DNA of 64,000 bases from assembly GCF_000972845.2 (NCBI RefSeq), contig NC_040028.1, positions 15,870,871-15,934,870 on the forward strand, in the 5' to 3' direction. The stretch is from Larimichthys crocea. Taxonomy: Eukaryota; Chordata; Actinopteri; Sciaenidae. The notes under the pieces are model-generated. The model searched no databases and was not told the origin of the DNA. It saw only the letters and a program-made list of their open reading frames with translations. A program made the translations under genes and the position numbers. Positions 25,901 through 38,765 of this stretch are shown here, in pieces; the stretch's first letter is position 1; each line of letters opens with the position of its first letter.

Positions 25901-28399
25901 TTAGTGCGTTTTTGCACATCTTTGCCAAGAATCATCTTGGCAACTTAAGGTTTTTACCACCTAAGTTAACCAAAGACAGTCACTTGTTTGAGTAAAATTC
26001 TCAAAAAAAAAATGCAAGTGGAATAAAGCAAGTTGATTCCAATTGAAGTCAATTTTGCTTTTCTCACTGGGGTCTGAAATGGTGCACTTGACATTACTTG
26101 GGTTATTCAAACTCAAGAAAAAAAGGCTGTTCAAGTCTATCCAAGGCTAATCCAATTCCCTGCCTCGCCAGATGGGCAACAGGTTCGGCTTTAACGAGCA
26201 GTACTGCTGATTTTTGTTATAATATAAACACCTTCTATACACTAATATATTTATATATATAATTTTTCGAGCTTCCAGTTGGTGCTCAAGTGATTCTCAG
26301 TGGTTGTTTTTCAGGATAAATATACTGTTTCAAAAGAAAGAGATATAGCCTGGCTCCTGTGTGGCTAAGGTTATTTTGTCTACAACACATGATTCACTTC
26401 ACAGCCCGGACACAAACACAAAGCAGCATACACTTTAAAAAACACTACTGCAGCAGAGGGAAAGAAAATAAACGACTAACTCGAGACGTAGTGTACGTGT
26501 CGACAGGCTAACTATGAACAAATGCACAAACAAATGAATTAATGAATTACTCTTAGTGCGAGAAAGTAAGTGGGCGGATATACTGAATAAATAAATTCAT
26601 GAGAGTCGCATTTAGAAATAATACATTCTGAGGGAACTCATTATATTTGACCCTAAACATGCGAGGATTGCTCCCTCATTTCACCTCCTTGTTAGCCAGA
26701 GGTGTCTGTAAATTAATGCTCCGTCCAATACTGATCATGTTCACTCAATGTCATGTGCTATAAGACATGCAGGGCGCTTGCTGTACATGTTGTAGACACT
26801 CAATATTTTTGTCTCAGCCCTCACTATGTGTGCTCTGTGGCTAATGGATAATCAGGCTTTGACAAAAACATATCTTTAGGAACCGCATTACATGAGAATA
26901 AAATTAAACGCATATGAACATCAGAATGGATCTATAGATCTGTGTACTCCACACAGCCTTTCCTTCACACTTTTAATAACGTCTCCAGAGGGTTTTGTGT
27001 ATAGAATAGCTAAGTTTGGTGCTCAAGCTAGAACTGGCATCAATCAAAATTCGAATGACATTATTCCTATCACATTTTGGGTCATGTCAGAAGTCATAAT
27101 GAAAGACATGCTCGCGTTTTAAATAACTGGGGGATGCAGATACAGAGGAGTATATGTCCTTGGGTGAATGAGGACAGGTTCAAGAGGAAATGAATTCTCA
27201 CTGACATAAAACAGTCTACAATAAAAGCAGCGCAGCACAATGGTATGATGGTATTCTTCATCCTCGGGAGAGTCAGCGTGAAGGGAAAAAGGACAGGAAT
27301 AAAGATGTTGGAACAGTTTCATACTCCTAGCAAATGTGTCAGTTTTTTTTTTTTTTTTCTTCCCGAATATGTCAAGATATTCCACTGCAACATGCCGTCT
27401 GCAAGGCTGCGTGCATGATAAAACAGCCAAGTGTTGACTCAACGGTACGGTGTTTCATATTGAAATATTTCTAAATGTAAGATAAAAAATAAAAAAAAAT
27501 CTCTTTGAGGAGAGAAATAGAAATGCATAACTGCCCTCTGTCACTGCGAGAGAAACATTTTTAAGAGGCTTTGAAGAAATTGCTGTGGAGGAAAAGGTTT
27601 TCTAAACAATATATTTAGTTTTAAACTTGAACATTCCTAAAACTGGCCTTCAGTGTGACATTTGAACATAAAACTGTCCGTGAACTGATACCTACTCCTT
27701 TAGGTTCAAAGGGTTAGGTCTAGAGACAACCACACATCAGAACTGATTGACTTCTACTTGAGCTGAACACATTATTAGATTAGCGATTTACTCGATCTGC
27801 AGGAAATTAATACATTGCTATTTTTATATCGAATTGTTTCAGTCGATTTGAGTTATAAAGCGAAACAAATATGCCAAACAATTTCTGTCTTCGGCTTATT
27901 TATGTGAGAATCTGCTCCTTTTTTTTGTTGTTGTCATCTATTCACAGTAAACTATTTCAGTTTTGGAGCGTTGTTCAGATAAAACGTGAATATGTAACCT
28001 TGGACTCTGGAGAAATTGTGATTCTTCTACTACTTTTTACATTTTACAGCCCAAACAATCCATTAAGAAAATATTTGTGGACTGATAACAAACAATAATA
28101 AATATCTTATTGTAGACTGTGGCCATTTCCTCACATATCCTTGTATAAATCTTTGTGAAATGATAAATATACAACCAAAAAGCACAATATGTTTGACCTC
28201 GAGGCTAATGGCTGTGGAATATTCATGTGCAATACTTCTGCAAGGTGCAACAATATCATTACAGTTAAGATTAATATATGGATTTCCCTAACAACATGTG
28301 CAGCACATTTAGGAATGACAAGCACCGCATAATCAGCACACAGTATGTAGCACTATGCCATGGCTTTGATATTTATTGAGGAGTGTGTAATAAAAAAGC

Positions 28400-29090
28400 C
28401 TTGAGGAGGCACGAGGAGACCGGTGTGGATATCTGATCCACATGGGCAGCACGCCTAGAAGCCCCCGAGAACGAGACGAGAGCAGGCAAGCCAGTCTCTT
28501 CTGCGTCAACTTGCTAAGTGGAGCATGGCAGAAGTCCGCACTACAGGTAGCAGCCGGTGGCTGTTTGGAGACCTGGAGGGCCTTGAGACCTGCGCTGATC
28601 ATTATCTTACCCACAGCATTTACGGCTTAGACACCGGCCATTATTACGCTTGATGCCTTGTTAACGGTGCAAGCGTTCTCGAGTCAGCGGGCTGCTTACA
28701 CTGAGAGGGAGAGGCCACGACTAAACTGCACAACACATGGCTCCCAATGGCGGATTTGCTACAACACAGCACGCTGAACCGTCCTCGGGAGCAGGGTAAA
28801 GGCAAACAGCCTCTCCAGTTGCACATCATGTCTAGTCAGACGTTGTCAACAAGACAGGAGTGGCAGACATGTAGCTAAAGATAGATCCAACGACAGCAAC
28901 GAGGCATTTGAGGGGGGCTTTGTTTCACGGTGGCTCGGTTTTGACAAGCAGATGAGGTGTCGGGGAGAAACACCAGCTATACGTCACAGCCAAAAAGCCA
29001 AAATTTGATGCCCATGTCAATGAAGAAACACACGCTGATCCTGAGAATTGTTTTTCCGAGAGGCAGCGTTGATCCGTGGACGTCTTGGAA
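28400..29090. other. CG-richer block inside intron 1
   Basis: By eye this stretch has more G+C and more CpG (agacgagagc, tcctcgggagcag, tttcacggtggctcgg) than the intron around it. It contains no reading frame that I recognise on either strand and no repeat family I can name. It could be an enhancer, an alternative promoter or an unrecognised repeat. Confidence 0.4.
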
Positions 29091-32000
29091 AAAAAAAAAG
29101 GATTTTGTCAACTACTAGAAGATGTAAACAATTCAGACATATAAATAAATAAATAGAATCAGACAAGGCAGTCAGATATCAAGTAAGAGATATGTGCCAA
29201 CGATGTCTCAACAAAAACACCAGCCATCTCATAATCTTACACACACAGAACAACAGAACTCTGGTGGCATCTGATGATTTGGGATTTGCATCTAAGAACA
29301 AAAAAAAAAAACATGACAGTCAATCTCACAATTTATGCAAGGTAACACAACTTTGCCTTCCACTTGAATTTCAGGAAACTAATAATTATGCTTGACAGTA
29401 TGTGAACAGAATATCGGCCATTATTCTTGTACCAAATCAGGCATGTAGCATGCAGTATACGTAGTCTTTACTTAAAAGTCAAAAGGAAGAAAGAAAAGAA
29501 AATTGGATCAGTGATCAGTGGAAATGTGCTTATGCCAGCTTCTTAAATAAGGAGTGAAAAAGCCCATTCTCAATGGCTCCAGGTTAGAATTTAATTGGAC
29601 AGTTTGTTGACAGGAACTAATAGATCAAAATAACATCTATTCAATCTCTTGTTGAAGGCAGGAGCACTCATTCTTTCACATTTCAAATGATTTTTAAACC
29701 ATTAAACAGCCATTGCCAAGCCGTCTCAGGAGAATCGCTTCTATCCATTCCCTTGTTTTTCACAGTCGATTTATCCCAGATGAGTTTGACAAACATTAAT
29801 GCTTCATGGCTGTGTTCGCGGCATCATTCCTACCCTAACCTATATGACAATAGCTGCTTATCAGTGATACAAACAAGGCATGTCAGGCTTACAGTATTTG
29901 GTTAAGCTTCAATAACCCGGTGTCCCTTTGGTGTCTTTGTAAAGAAGCGAGCTTTGTTGTTATATTGAAAACAAATGAAATGTAACTTGAATTATCTGAA
30001 TAATGATTTCTTTCTTCACATTATGCATCATATATTTGGAAAAACAAAGAGCATCATTAATAACCGCCCGAATGCCAAATAAAAATCCCCTTTTTCTCAT
30101 TTCTGCATTCAGAGTTATGAGCAACAGAAATCTGGACATAAACCCTGCTGAAGGCCACAAACAGAATAAACAGAAAGTTTGGGTCACAGACAGGATTATG
30201 GTTTAGAAATATCCAGAAACTACTTTTGGTGTTTGAGAAGAATAATAACCCTGAAGACATGAGTATTTTCTTTTTTTTTAGGAAACACAAACATATCAAA
30301 ATTCATGTATGAAGATAGCTCATTTTTGGGAGCTGAAACAGAGCATTGCTGCATTAATCTGTATAAAGATATATCTGCATATGAATGCAGAATCTGTAGA
30401 CAAGAGACCAAGACAAGTCCGAGTAGTATTGACCAATCACTTTTGAGCAGACTTTGGTTGCAAGCAGTTAACACTGGCCTAAATAAAACCTTGGAATACA
30501 TTGTCTGACAACGATTTAGTTTATTAGCATTCTTCTCTGCATTCATATGCAGATATCTGTTTATAGAGACGATCTGAAATATCTCTTTTTTGTCATTCTG
30601 GTTTATGAAGAAGCTAATTGGAGTGTGGAGGTAGCCTTGGCCCAGATTTATTTATCCATTTTCTCAATATCCACTGGCTACACCAGAAGCCTTGAAACAT
30701 TGGCCACTGCACCAATTCAGTTGGTATCATAAAACTAAAGTTTTGTACAAAAAAACTGCACAAACTCTAATCTGCAAATCTTCCTGAATCAGGATTTCGT
30801 GGCTGTGGTTTGATCAGATTTGACTGAGAGTTCTGGCAACATATGAAAACAATGTTTGATTCATATGTTGAGAAAAATCCGACTGGAGCTCTTTCCACTT
30901 CAAACCAGTGAGGAAAAAGTAAGGACTAAACCAGAAATACAGAAATCTCACGAGAAGTGAAGAAAACCTTTCAAACTTCTATAGGAAAGTTTATCTTCAC
31001 GTAGGATCCCACGGCTCACGGTACGAAAACTGAGTGAGAAAATAATTTTGCTTTCCCATAAAATGAAAACTTTACACAATAGTAAAAAGCATCAAGCATT
31101 GCGCTCCTTAAGATTTTTGATATGCTTCTGAGTGTTGTGTCGTTCCGCTTTCAAGGCTGCAACCCTGAAACACTTGCAGGACACAACGTCTCCTGCAGCT
31201 CTCCGAGGGAACACCCGCAGAGAGAACCCATCATGAGGCCAGTTTGGCATTCATGAGCATGATTGATGACACAAAGATGGAGGCAGACTTTGAGAATTCC
31301 CCACTGCCACAGAAAAAAAATTGAAATTATGATTGTTTGGAATCTTCCCTCCTGATCGCGCCCCCCCTCTGCTTCTTAGTATATATCTGCAAATCTATCT
31401 CAAATGTCTTGATGTTTGCAAACTGAAACGTGAAGGCGTGAACACATCATAAATCCATCATCCTACGTCTATCTGCATGTGTATGACTGTCAGGAAGGTC
31501 ACAGTAATTTGACGATACATCACAGCAGTACTGGCGCATGCTGTGGGGGCTAACAATGTCACCTGGCCGTTCCCTCTGAACACACTCCCATTTAGTCCTT
31601 TTTAATCCTCTCCATCCCGTTACATGACAGTAGAGAACCTGCGCACATTACGCGCTTCAGCAGAGACCGTTTGCCTCGTTGCGCAGGTGGTAAAGTATCA
31701 CGTAAAAAATATCAGCACTGTTATTTCTGTCCCATCTCCATCTCATGGCTGGGAGTAAACAGAGCTGGACGTCAAATGATAGCATGGAATATGACATGCT
31801 AAGAAGTTCCATTGAATCCAGCAGGCTGCTGCATGACTCATTTTCCATATCTTCCCATCTCAGACGCTGAGTGGAAACTGAGACAGCAAGGGGTAAGACT
31901 GAATGAGCGCAAGTCTGATCTTTAACCAGACTAATGAAGAAGAGAGTTTTAAAAGGCTAGGATTTTTTAAATTTGTTGAATTGCAATGAGGTGCATTAAA

Positions 32001-32114
32001 TGTAGAATTAAATGACATTTAGCAGCTGTGGATTGCAACCCTCTCACTTCAACCTCTGATTTCTAGGAGAAATTACAGTGGTTGTAAAACTTGTGAAAAA
32101 CCCAAAGCACTCCA

Positions 32115-32327
32115 TCCAATCCAATCTGGGCTACTGTAGAAACATGGAAGAGGACCCACTGCTTCTGTAAATATGAACATTTCATTCTAAGATAACAAAA
32201 ACGCAACAATTCTTATTTTCAGGTGATTCTACACAAATGAAAATAAACAGTTACACATCTTATACCGCATTTCTGCTATAATACATGTGTGAATACAGCC
32301 GCCTATGTCTCACACACTGGACTTTTA
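32115..32327 (+). mobile_element. MITE-like repeat, right part (copy 2 of 4)
   Basis: Contains gggctactgtagaaacatgg, gaagaggaccc, attctaagataacaaaaacg and ttattttcaggtgatt, and ends tcacacactggactttta. These are successive pieces of the same teleost MITE whose left part is at 966. The end is the expected inverted terminus. Confidence 0.7.
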
Positions 32328-33583
32328 TATGGATATAAATAAAGTCCTTTGTGGAGAGGGAGATGCTGAGCGTTTTAAGATGCGCAAACGCTCAAAGACT
32401 TTTAGTGCAATCCTCAACTTCATGCTCCCGTGATTTAAAATGCCCTCCCCATGTTGCTGCTTACAGCCTCCAGCCTGGCCTGGTCAGCCGGTAGAGGCAT
32501 CGCCTAAGTCTCGTGGAATTACTGTACAAACTGAGCCTTTAGGCTTCAGGATCACAACAACGTTTCTGTCAATAACACTGACTCCACTGCTGTCATTCCA
32601 CCTGACCTGATTCCCCTCGGTTTAAACCAAACACAACAGTGAAAAAAAAAATCTAGGATCCTAAGCTTTTCATGAAAAACAGGAGTGGCTGAGAACTCTA
32701 AGTGGTACTGAGCACAAATGACCTGCTGGTAATCATCTATTATATTTCTAATGGTTGTAATGAATGACTCATTCTGTCCAGAAAAGCACACTGTATGAAA
32801 GGCAACAACTAAGATTAAGATTTACACAGTAGTCTAATGGGACTGACTTAAAACAGACAACATAAGTCACAAAATGTGGCATGTATGTAACTTGATAGGG
32901 GGAAAAAAACGTGTTCCCTTTTTAATTCCTATGTCAAACACGCTCTCTGATGGCATCTTACACCAGAAGCGGTGAGAGCACACACACATCCGCCTGTCAC
33001 TGCAATTTCATGTTGAAGCTTCTGAAGCTCCACACGCATTAGATGACAGACATTCAGAAATCCAAGAGCAAAGCATGTTCATAAGTAATTTATCATGATG
33101 TACGTAGAAGCATCATTTGTAGAGGTGGACTAGACTGTACACATTAAGACCAGAGAGAGAGTGATGGCATCTGGAAGGCTGACAAGCAACAATAAACTAT
33201 ATAGGTGGATCTTTAAGAACCGAGTCCCACAGGGGCCAACTAATCATGTACTGGAATATTAACTCATGTCATCACTGGAGATGCTCCCCGTCTGCCACAT
33301 GGATCTCCTTCAGTGTCACCTCTTAAATATCACTCCTAAGATTACAAACCTGCCACATGACGAATAACGAATATAAAAGGCTACATATTGCATGTGCAGT
33401 GTTTATGTGTTGTGAAGAAACATGTAGCAAGTTTAACATAAAGCATCATGATTTATTTTTGTCCATCATACACCCTTTAACAAAACAGAAATTCTACTTC
33501 AGTTGTGCATGAACAACACTGACCTCGGGCGAGGTAGTTCAACCGGATTAAGCTTCTACTTCTGTGTCTGTCCCTCAAACACC

Positions 33584-34045
33584 AACAACTATTTCACTGG
33601 TAAAACTGAATCATAATTTATGAAGAAAATGTTTTCTGCTTTCCCTCTGGTCTCCTCATATCCTCATGCACAGTAAAGTAAAATGCTGCAAACTATAGGT
33701 GCTGTCAGCTAACATTAGCTCAGTTTGTTAGCTGGGCTGCCTGGACTGTGAGTTCAGAGCGCTGGGGAAGTGTTTGTACCGCCAACAGTTTGGACCACCG
33801 GGAAGAGGAGATTTTCAGGCCAAGGATGAGCAGGAATACCAGTGTCATAGCGGCCTCTATGGTCATAATGGCAGAGGCGAAGAAACCGAAGAGGACGTTT
33901 ACGCAACAAGCTAAGAAAACAAAAAGAGAGAGTCCGCTGGACAAGAATAAATCTGACAAACTTTGTGAAAGCTTGTTTGGCTGTGTCAGCAAAGATACTT
34001 GTTGACTGGCTAGTTTTTGATCATGAGTAATGAATCATATTTTAA
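33584..34045 (+). repeat. Old repeat with a Lys/Arg-rich relic frame (copy 1 of 2)
   Basis: Shares several blocks with 44963-45345: an 'aactatttcactgg' start, 'ccctctgg/atg' text, a gcta-rich middle, and an end 'tagtttttgatcatgagtaat' against 'tagtttttgatcataagtaat'. A plus frame reads KKPKRTFTQQAKKTKRES and then DKNKS. This resembles the start of a small protein that recurs in fish databases in repeat context (R-T-L-S-Q-A-A-K ... R-x-S-D). I infer a decayed mobile element; the family is not named. Confidence 0.5.
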
Positions 34046-36095
34046 TTCAAAGGAGGCACCACCTTGATTTATTAAAGAAATATACTACTAAACCCAAGCA
34101 ACTACTTTATTTTCTATACCCTTGATATAAACATAAATACATTTAAAATCAGCTTAAAATTACATTAATATCTGCAGTTTAATCAGTGAAGATGTTTATA
34201 TATGTATCTGAAAAAACAGATGTTGTGCTTTTGAAATAACTGGTCCACTTTTACTTAGTCTTGGCTTAGCTCGAGCGTTGCTTGCATGAGTGAGAGGCAA
34301 TACGCTGAAACCTGAAGGGCATGCCCATCACTGTGTGAAGTTGCTGAGCTGTTGATAATACGTTGCGTCTCCAGCAGACACGTAAGGTTATGGCTCATTC
34401 AAAAGACGAGATCAAAAGACATTTATTCAGGGTGACATCATTTGGAGATGAGAGAGGCTGAATTTTTCACTCATTTGGGAGATTAGTTGTGATGTCAGAG
34501 ACATGGATCCAAAGGATTTAATCAGTTAGTTATTCAGCACATCTCTGAACAGGTGTGCCTGTTATCAAATATGCAGCCTTTTACTTGTGCCAGATTTCCT
34601 GCTTTATACAGAGAATCATTGGCCCTGAAGCATAACAATGACCTGAAGAGACAACTCAGCTGTGTGATATGAAAAAAAACCTTATTCAATATGCCATGTA
34701 GACTGTTACCCATAAAGAATAAAATATTTGTACCTCTTCCCATGAAATGATTCTGACAATGTGATTTATTCTTGATAGATGAAGTGTATCTTCTCAAAAC
34801 TTTATTGGTCAATCTCTTCCAAACATATCACAGCGAACATTAAAATCACAATTAACCCGAGGGAAAAGAGGAATGTGTCTGAAAACAAAAGTATTCCAAC
34901 TTTACGGGCAGCAGTGTAAATGTCTAGCTGATAATCATTTTACAGATTACATAATTGAAATGTTGAATCTCTGTAAGTAAGATTAAAGAGCACAGTCTCT
35001 GCTCTATCTGGAAGACTCTATATTTGCAACTTTGACTTTGCAGGAGTCATTTTATTAAAATTAACTTAAATAACACATTATATTAATATCCAGGTACAGC
35101 AAAGCCTCCAGATGTAGTTTAAAGATTATATATATAAAAAAAAGAAAACTTTAGTTACTTTAGTTCCTGAGTGGCAATAAGAGATCCAATTAAACATTAT
35201 TAAACCCGCATAATTTGCATGTATGACTCACTTTATAGGCCTAATTTAGTGTCACATTCAAAGGGGCTTAAATGTACTGTACATTCATTCAATTTCTAAT
35301 AAGTGCTCCAAAGGGTAATGACTGAAATGATGTGGAATCAGTAACTCACAGTTATTGACTGCTGTCTCTTGCCTTATCGCTTCATTTTCGCAGGACAGGA
35401 GTTAATCTGCAGAGTTGACCATTCATTATCTCTGCTTGGTTAGCACAGTCGGAGACCTCTACCGGACACACGCATCTTGCCACAGCTGCCTCATATTCAG
35501 GACTGATGCTGGCTTGGTAGGACATTGTTATCACAGCATGAATATATGAACAGTAAACCAGCCTCACATAAACTGATAGTGCAGGGGTTGTGTGATTCAG
35601 GCGGTTTAAATGAGGATTTTTATTTTTTTTCCCTCCTGATAACAACAGGCCTGTCACTTCACTCAGGCGATGGGATGCAGGAGGCTTCAAATCCGGTCAG
35701 GTCAGTTAGATGCAGGGCTATTTTAATCATTGCGGATGTCTCTCATGTGCTTTTTTTTTTTTTTTTAAAAACTTGCAGCAACTTAGTGAGTGACAGGTGG
35801 TCGAGGTGCTGTTCAACCGATTAGTCTGATGCAGTCAAGCCCCCCTTTCCCCTCTCCCCTCCCCTCCCTGCAGCATTTCAAAGACCTACACTAACAGGAA
35901 TGACTTTGCATCACAAATGAGTTGCAAAGGGATATTTTTAACTTTTCCCATCCAGAGCTTCACCTTTTAAACACAGACGCGTTCACTTCACATAAAAAAA
36001 AAAGGTTGCGCGTTTTATTCCCAGAGGTTATTTCTAACGCTGTTAGTCGTTCGTCTCTCTGACTTGACGGGTCGCGCTCAGTCCACAAACCTTAC

Positions 36096-36246
36096 CTGGG
36101 ATCTCCTGAAGAGGAACATGTGCGAAGCTGAAGCCTTTCCCGACACAAGCCTCCCTCACCTCGCTGCAATTCCGTGCCTTAAAATCTGCCCTCGCTGCAA
36201 CAGACAGCACAGAGAAAGTGCAAATGATAGTCTCTAGTCTGAGCAT
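36096..36246 (-). CDS. gpc6: Glypican-6-like, coding exon 1 (signal peptide and N-terminus)
   Basis: The start ATG at 36246-36244 has A at -3, and an in-frame TGA lies two codons upstream, so this is the only plausible start in the exon. Residues 1-20 form a signal peptide: short basic start, hydrophobic stretch IICTFSVLSV, and a likely cut after AARA (Ala at -3 and -1). The mature protein begins DFKARNCSEVREACVGKGF, and C27 is the conserved first core cysteine. The exon ends CAG-GAG-ATC-CCA-G|GTAAGG, splitting Gly51 in phase 1. One oddity is C34 (codon TGT): it occupies a position that is Tyr in the GPC1, GPC4 and GPC6 proteins I know, so it is an extra cysteine beyond the usual set. NCS at 26-28 is a weak N-glycosylation sequon. 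The remaining question is which paralogue this is (gpc6a or gpc6b). Confidence 0.96.
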
Positions 36247-36620
36247 TGTTCACTTCTGTGGAGATCCTTATTGTTTAGGGTTCTCTGCAGTATCCCGTGT
36301 GCTGGTTAAAAAAAAAAAAAAAAAAAAAACTCCCCTGCAGTAAATCCGCAGGTATTTATTAACTGGGCGTTTAATGGTTGCAACTCAACTATTAGTGACT
36401 ACAAACACATTCCCCCAAAGGACAGCCGAGAATGATTAGAAGTCTTCCCGGCGCCGCAGAAAAGAGGACAGCGCGCATTGGAGGTGCCACATGAATCCAG
36501 GCAAGGCGGTGCGTTTCCCGGCGCGTTGACTCAACTTCACTCAGCAGACGAAGCCTCTCTGGTCGCTGCTGTGTTGAAGTGGAAATGCTGTGTGGAGGGG
36601 AAGCGCTCTGTGTTCACATT
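36247..36620 (-). promoter_or_regulatory. gpc6: Probable glypican 5' UTR and promoter
   Basis: This lies directly upstream of the glypican start codon on the minus strand. It includes a CpG-richer block at about 36430-36620 (for example cccggcgccgc and cccggcgcg) that stands out from AT-rich surroundings. On the minus strand there is a CCAAT box (CTCCAAT, around 36477-36483). An AP-1-like TGACTCA, palindromic apart from its centre, lies at 36527-36533. No convincing TATA box is seen, as expected of a CpG-type promoter. A run of 22 A (T on the transcribed strand) at 36308-36329 sits 62 bases before the ATG. The transcription start cannot be fixed from sequence alone, and a further upstream non-coding exon remains possible. 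Confidence 0.5.
36308..36329. repeat. A22 homopolymer
   Basis: Uninterrupted A run (T run on the glypican sense strand), 62 bases before the start codon. Confidence 0.98.
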
Positions 36621-38744
36621 AGATATACTGGCAAGGCAAAGCGGGACACAAAATATGGAGTGGAATCCAGTCACATCCGTTTCAGCTGAGGGGCTGCAGG
36701 TCTGCACAACACATGCAGAAAAATGAATGAGACAGAAGACAGTGCACATAGGTGAGGGAGGGAGGTGAAGTATGGCAAATCATAAAAATTAGTTAGAAAG
36801 AAGTCATTTCAATCAAACTGACCAGATGTACACACACACACACACATCTCCACATCAACTATTAAAGCCTTTATTTTGGAATATAAACAAAAACTACTCA
36901 TCACTGCAAATCCTGAAGTATCTTTTTGCTCTTTTTAATGTAATATTTAAGTATTTTTCAAATAATAATACTGCATGTTTGTTAAATGTCAACTATGGTT
37001 TATTTGCTATTCTATTTTCCATTTCTCTGATTTGTAAAACTTAACCATCCTTTGTTTTGCCCCTGCTGCTGCTGCTGTTGTCGTTCTAAAAATCAGAAAA
37101 TGTAAAAAGCTGACACCACAGTGAACCGCCGATAGCGTGGTATCAAGCTGTATTAACCAGAGGATGTAAAGGATGTGATGAAGAAGGCAAGCTTTCATGG
37201 CTTTATTGATTTTGGAACAGCTTGATCCCAGGGTAGATCAACAGTGGATTAACATGGCTGCCGTCGCTGTGCAAAGGATTTCCATTGGTATGGGATACCA
37301 CATTATGAAAGGTACTTTAAAGTGACATCGGCTTGGATCAAATATTGAAACCCACAGGTGCAGCTGTCTTTGTGTAGTGAGAGAACCCGTGCTCTGCTTT
37401 TTATGAGGTCGTATTGCGTCGCTTTTAGAAAAGTCCATCATTCGTCTGTGTCCATGTTGGTTCACAGGAGCAGCTTTCAATCTCCTCCTAAGAACTAAAA
37501 ACATTGTTGGCGTTGCAGACTTTGGTAGAGGATGGCATACATTCAGAAACCTTCAAAGCAGCTAGAAAACCAAGATTTGAATCGGAAAACACATAATCCT
37601 AAAAGCAACATTATTTAAAAAAGTTTTAGAGTGAAATATCACTGTTGTAAATTTGGACAGTTGTACAAACATCAAGCAAGTGCAACAACACAAGACATGG
37701 TCCAACAGCAAGAAGCCCAGCTCGGTATTTCAGCCGTTCAGCCACCAACGACTAAAAGTCAGTGCCAGATTCACTCTCATTCAGCGCCCTCTCGCTTGGT
37801 TACTCTTTTCTTATCTTCTGCAGTCATCCTCTTCAGTCTCTTCACATCTGTCATGCTCTGCCTCTGCTAAGCCTGGTGACGTTTGCCCACCTGCTTCAGT
37901 TCTGGTATTCAATCCAGTGTCGCTCTCCGTCAGATTTCACCCAAGCCTGAAAATATTCTCTTCCCAAAGGTCCAAAGCACCTGTGGTACCGGGGTAAACA
38001 CTGACTCACGTCACCTCGGCGTTCTGAGCTTACAGTCTGGGCAGAGCGGCAAACAAAATGATCTAACATGAGCTAACAGCAGCTGTGGTTTGCAGTAGTT
38101 TGCTTTACCGTCCACGGAGAGTTGATCTGGAGGACGTCAGGTCGAAAAGCAGAAAACATTTCCTCCATAAAATATGATCCAGTTTAACCAAATTCAGTGA
38201 ACAGTTGGTGGTGTGTGACTTGAAGCGTTACGTACTGCTTGCGGGTGTTCGTACAGAGTTACATAGAGCAAGGTCAGATGTACTGGGTGCAGAGTGGGAA
38301 TAACAGAGACCTGACTACACGTTCGTGCAGCATCAGAATGATATCTGTTATTTTTTGATAGAAATATCACTTTAAACCAAATGTACACTTTATGTGTCTC
38401 TCTTAGATGATCGGGACTGTATGTGATCATGTGTATGGCATTGATAAACCAGTGGAATACTATTGTTCACATAACCTTAAACACAAATTATAGTCTCACA
38501 TTCTGACAGTGGTTTGTTTGAGCCATCCAGTTTCCTTCATGAATTCTCCGCTCTACTTTTATAGTCAGACTTTTTGACCTGGACATGTCACAGTTAATTA
38601 AGCTATCCAACTTTAAAACTCAGGGGATGGTTTCATGCAAATGAAAACGTTTAATACAATGAAACATTAATTTCATGGAAAATTCTCTGCTGAGATTGCT
38701 GCCAAGGTGCTTCACTAGACTGCAAAGTGCTGCACTCTGTATGT

Positions 38745-38765
38745 ATGTGTGTGTGTGTGTGTGTG
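38745..38765. repeat. (TG)n microsatellite
   Basis: atgtgtgtgtgtgtgtgtgtg, a short TG repeat in the intergenic region. Confidence 0.95.

Larger units (their letters stand above)
16337..36095 (-). other. gpc6: Glypican intron 1
   Basis: About 19.8 kb between exons 1 and 2. Contents I can name: an exact 43-bp tandem duplication (21401-21486), an RTE-like repeat end (22670-22876), a CG-richer block (about 28400-29090), a MITE copy (32115-32327) and an old repeat copy (33584-34045). The remaining intervals are AT-rich, and I see no exon, RNA gene or repeat family in them. The intron is small next to the introns of human GPC6, which run to hundreds of kilobases. Confidence 0.85.

Noticed and set aside
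35382..35690. 102-codon minus-strand frame just downstream of glypican exon 1
   Set aside because: It lies in intron 1 and is not in splice phase with exon 1. The protein text matches nothing I know. Considered as an alternative exon and dropped.
37653..37997. Several overlapping plus-strand frames of 60-114 codons
   Set aside because: Three frames are open at once, typical of CT-rich sequence low in stop codons. No frame has recognisable protein text.
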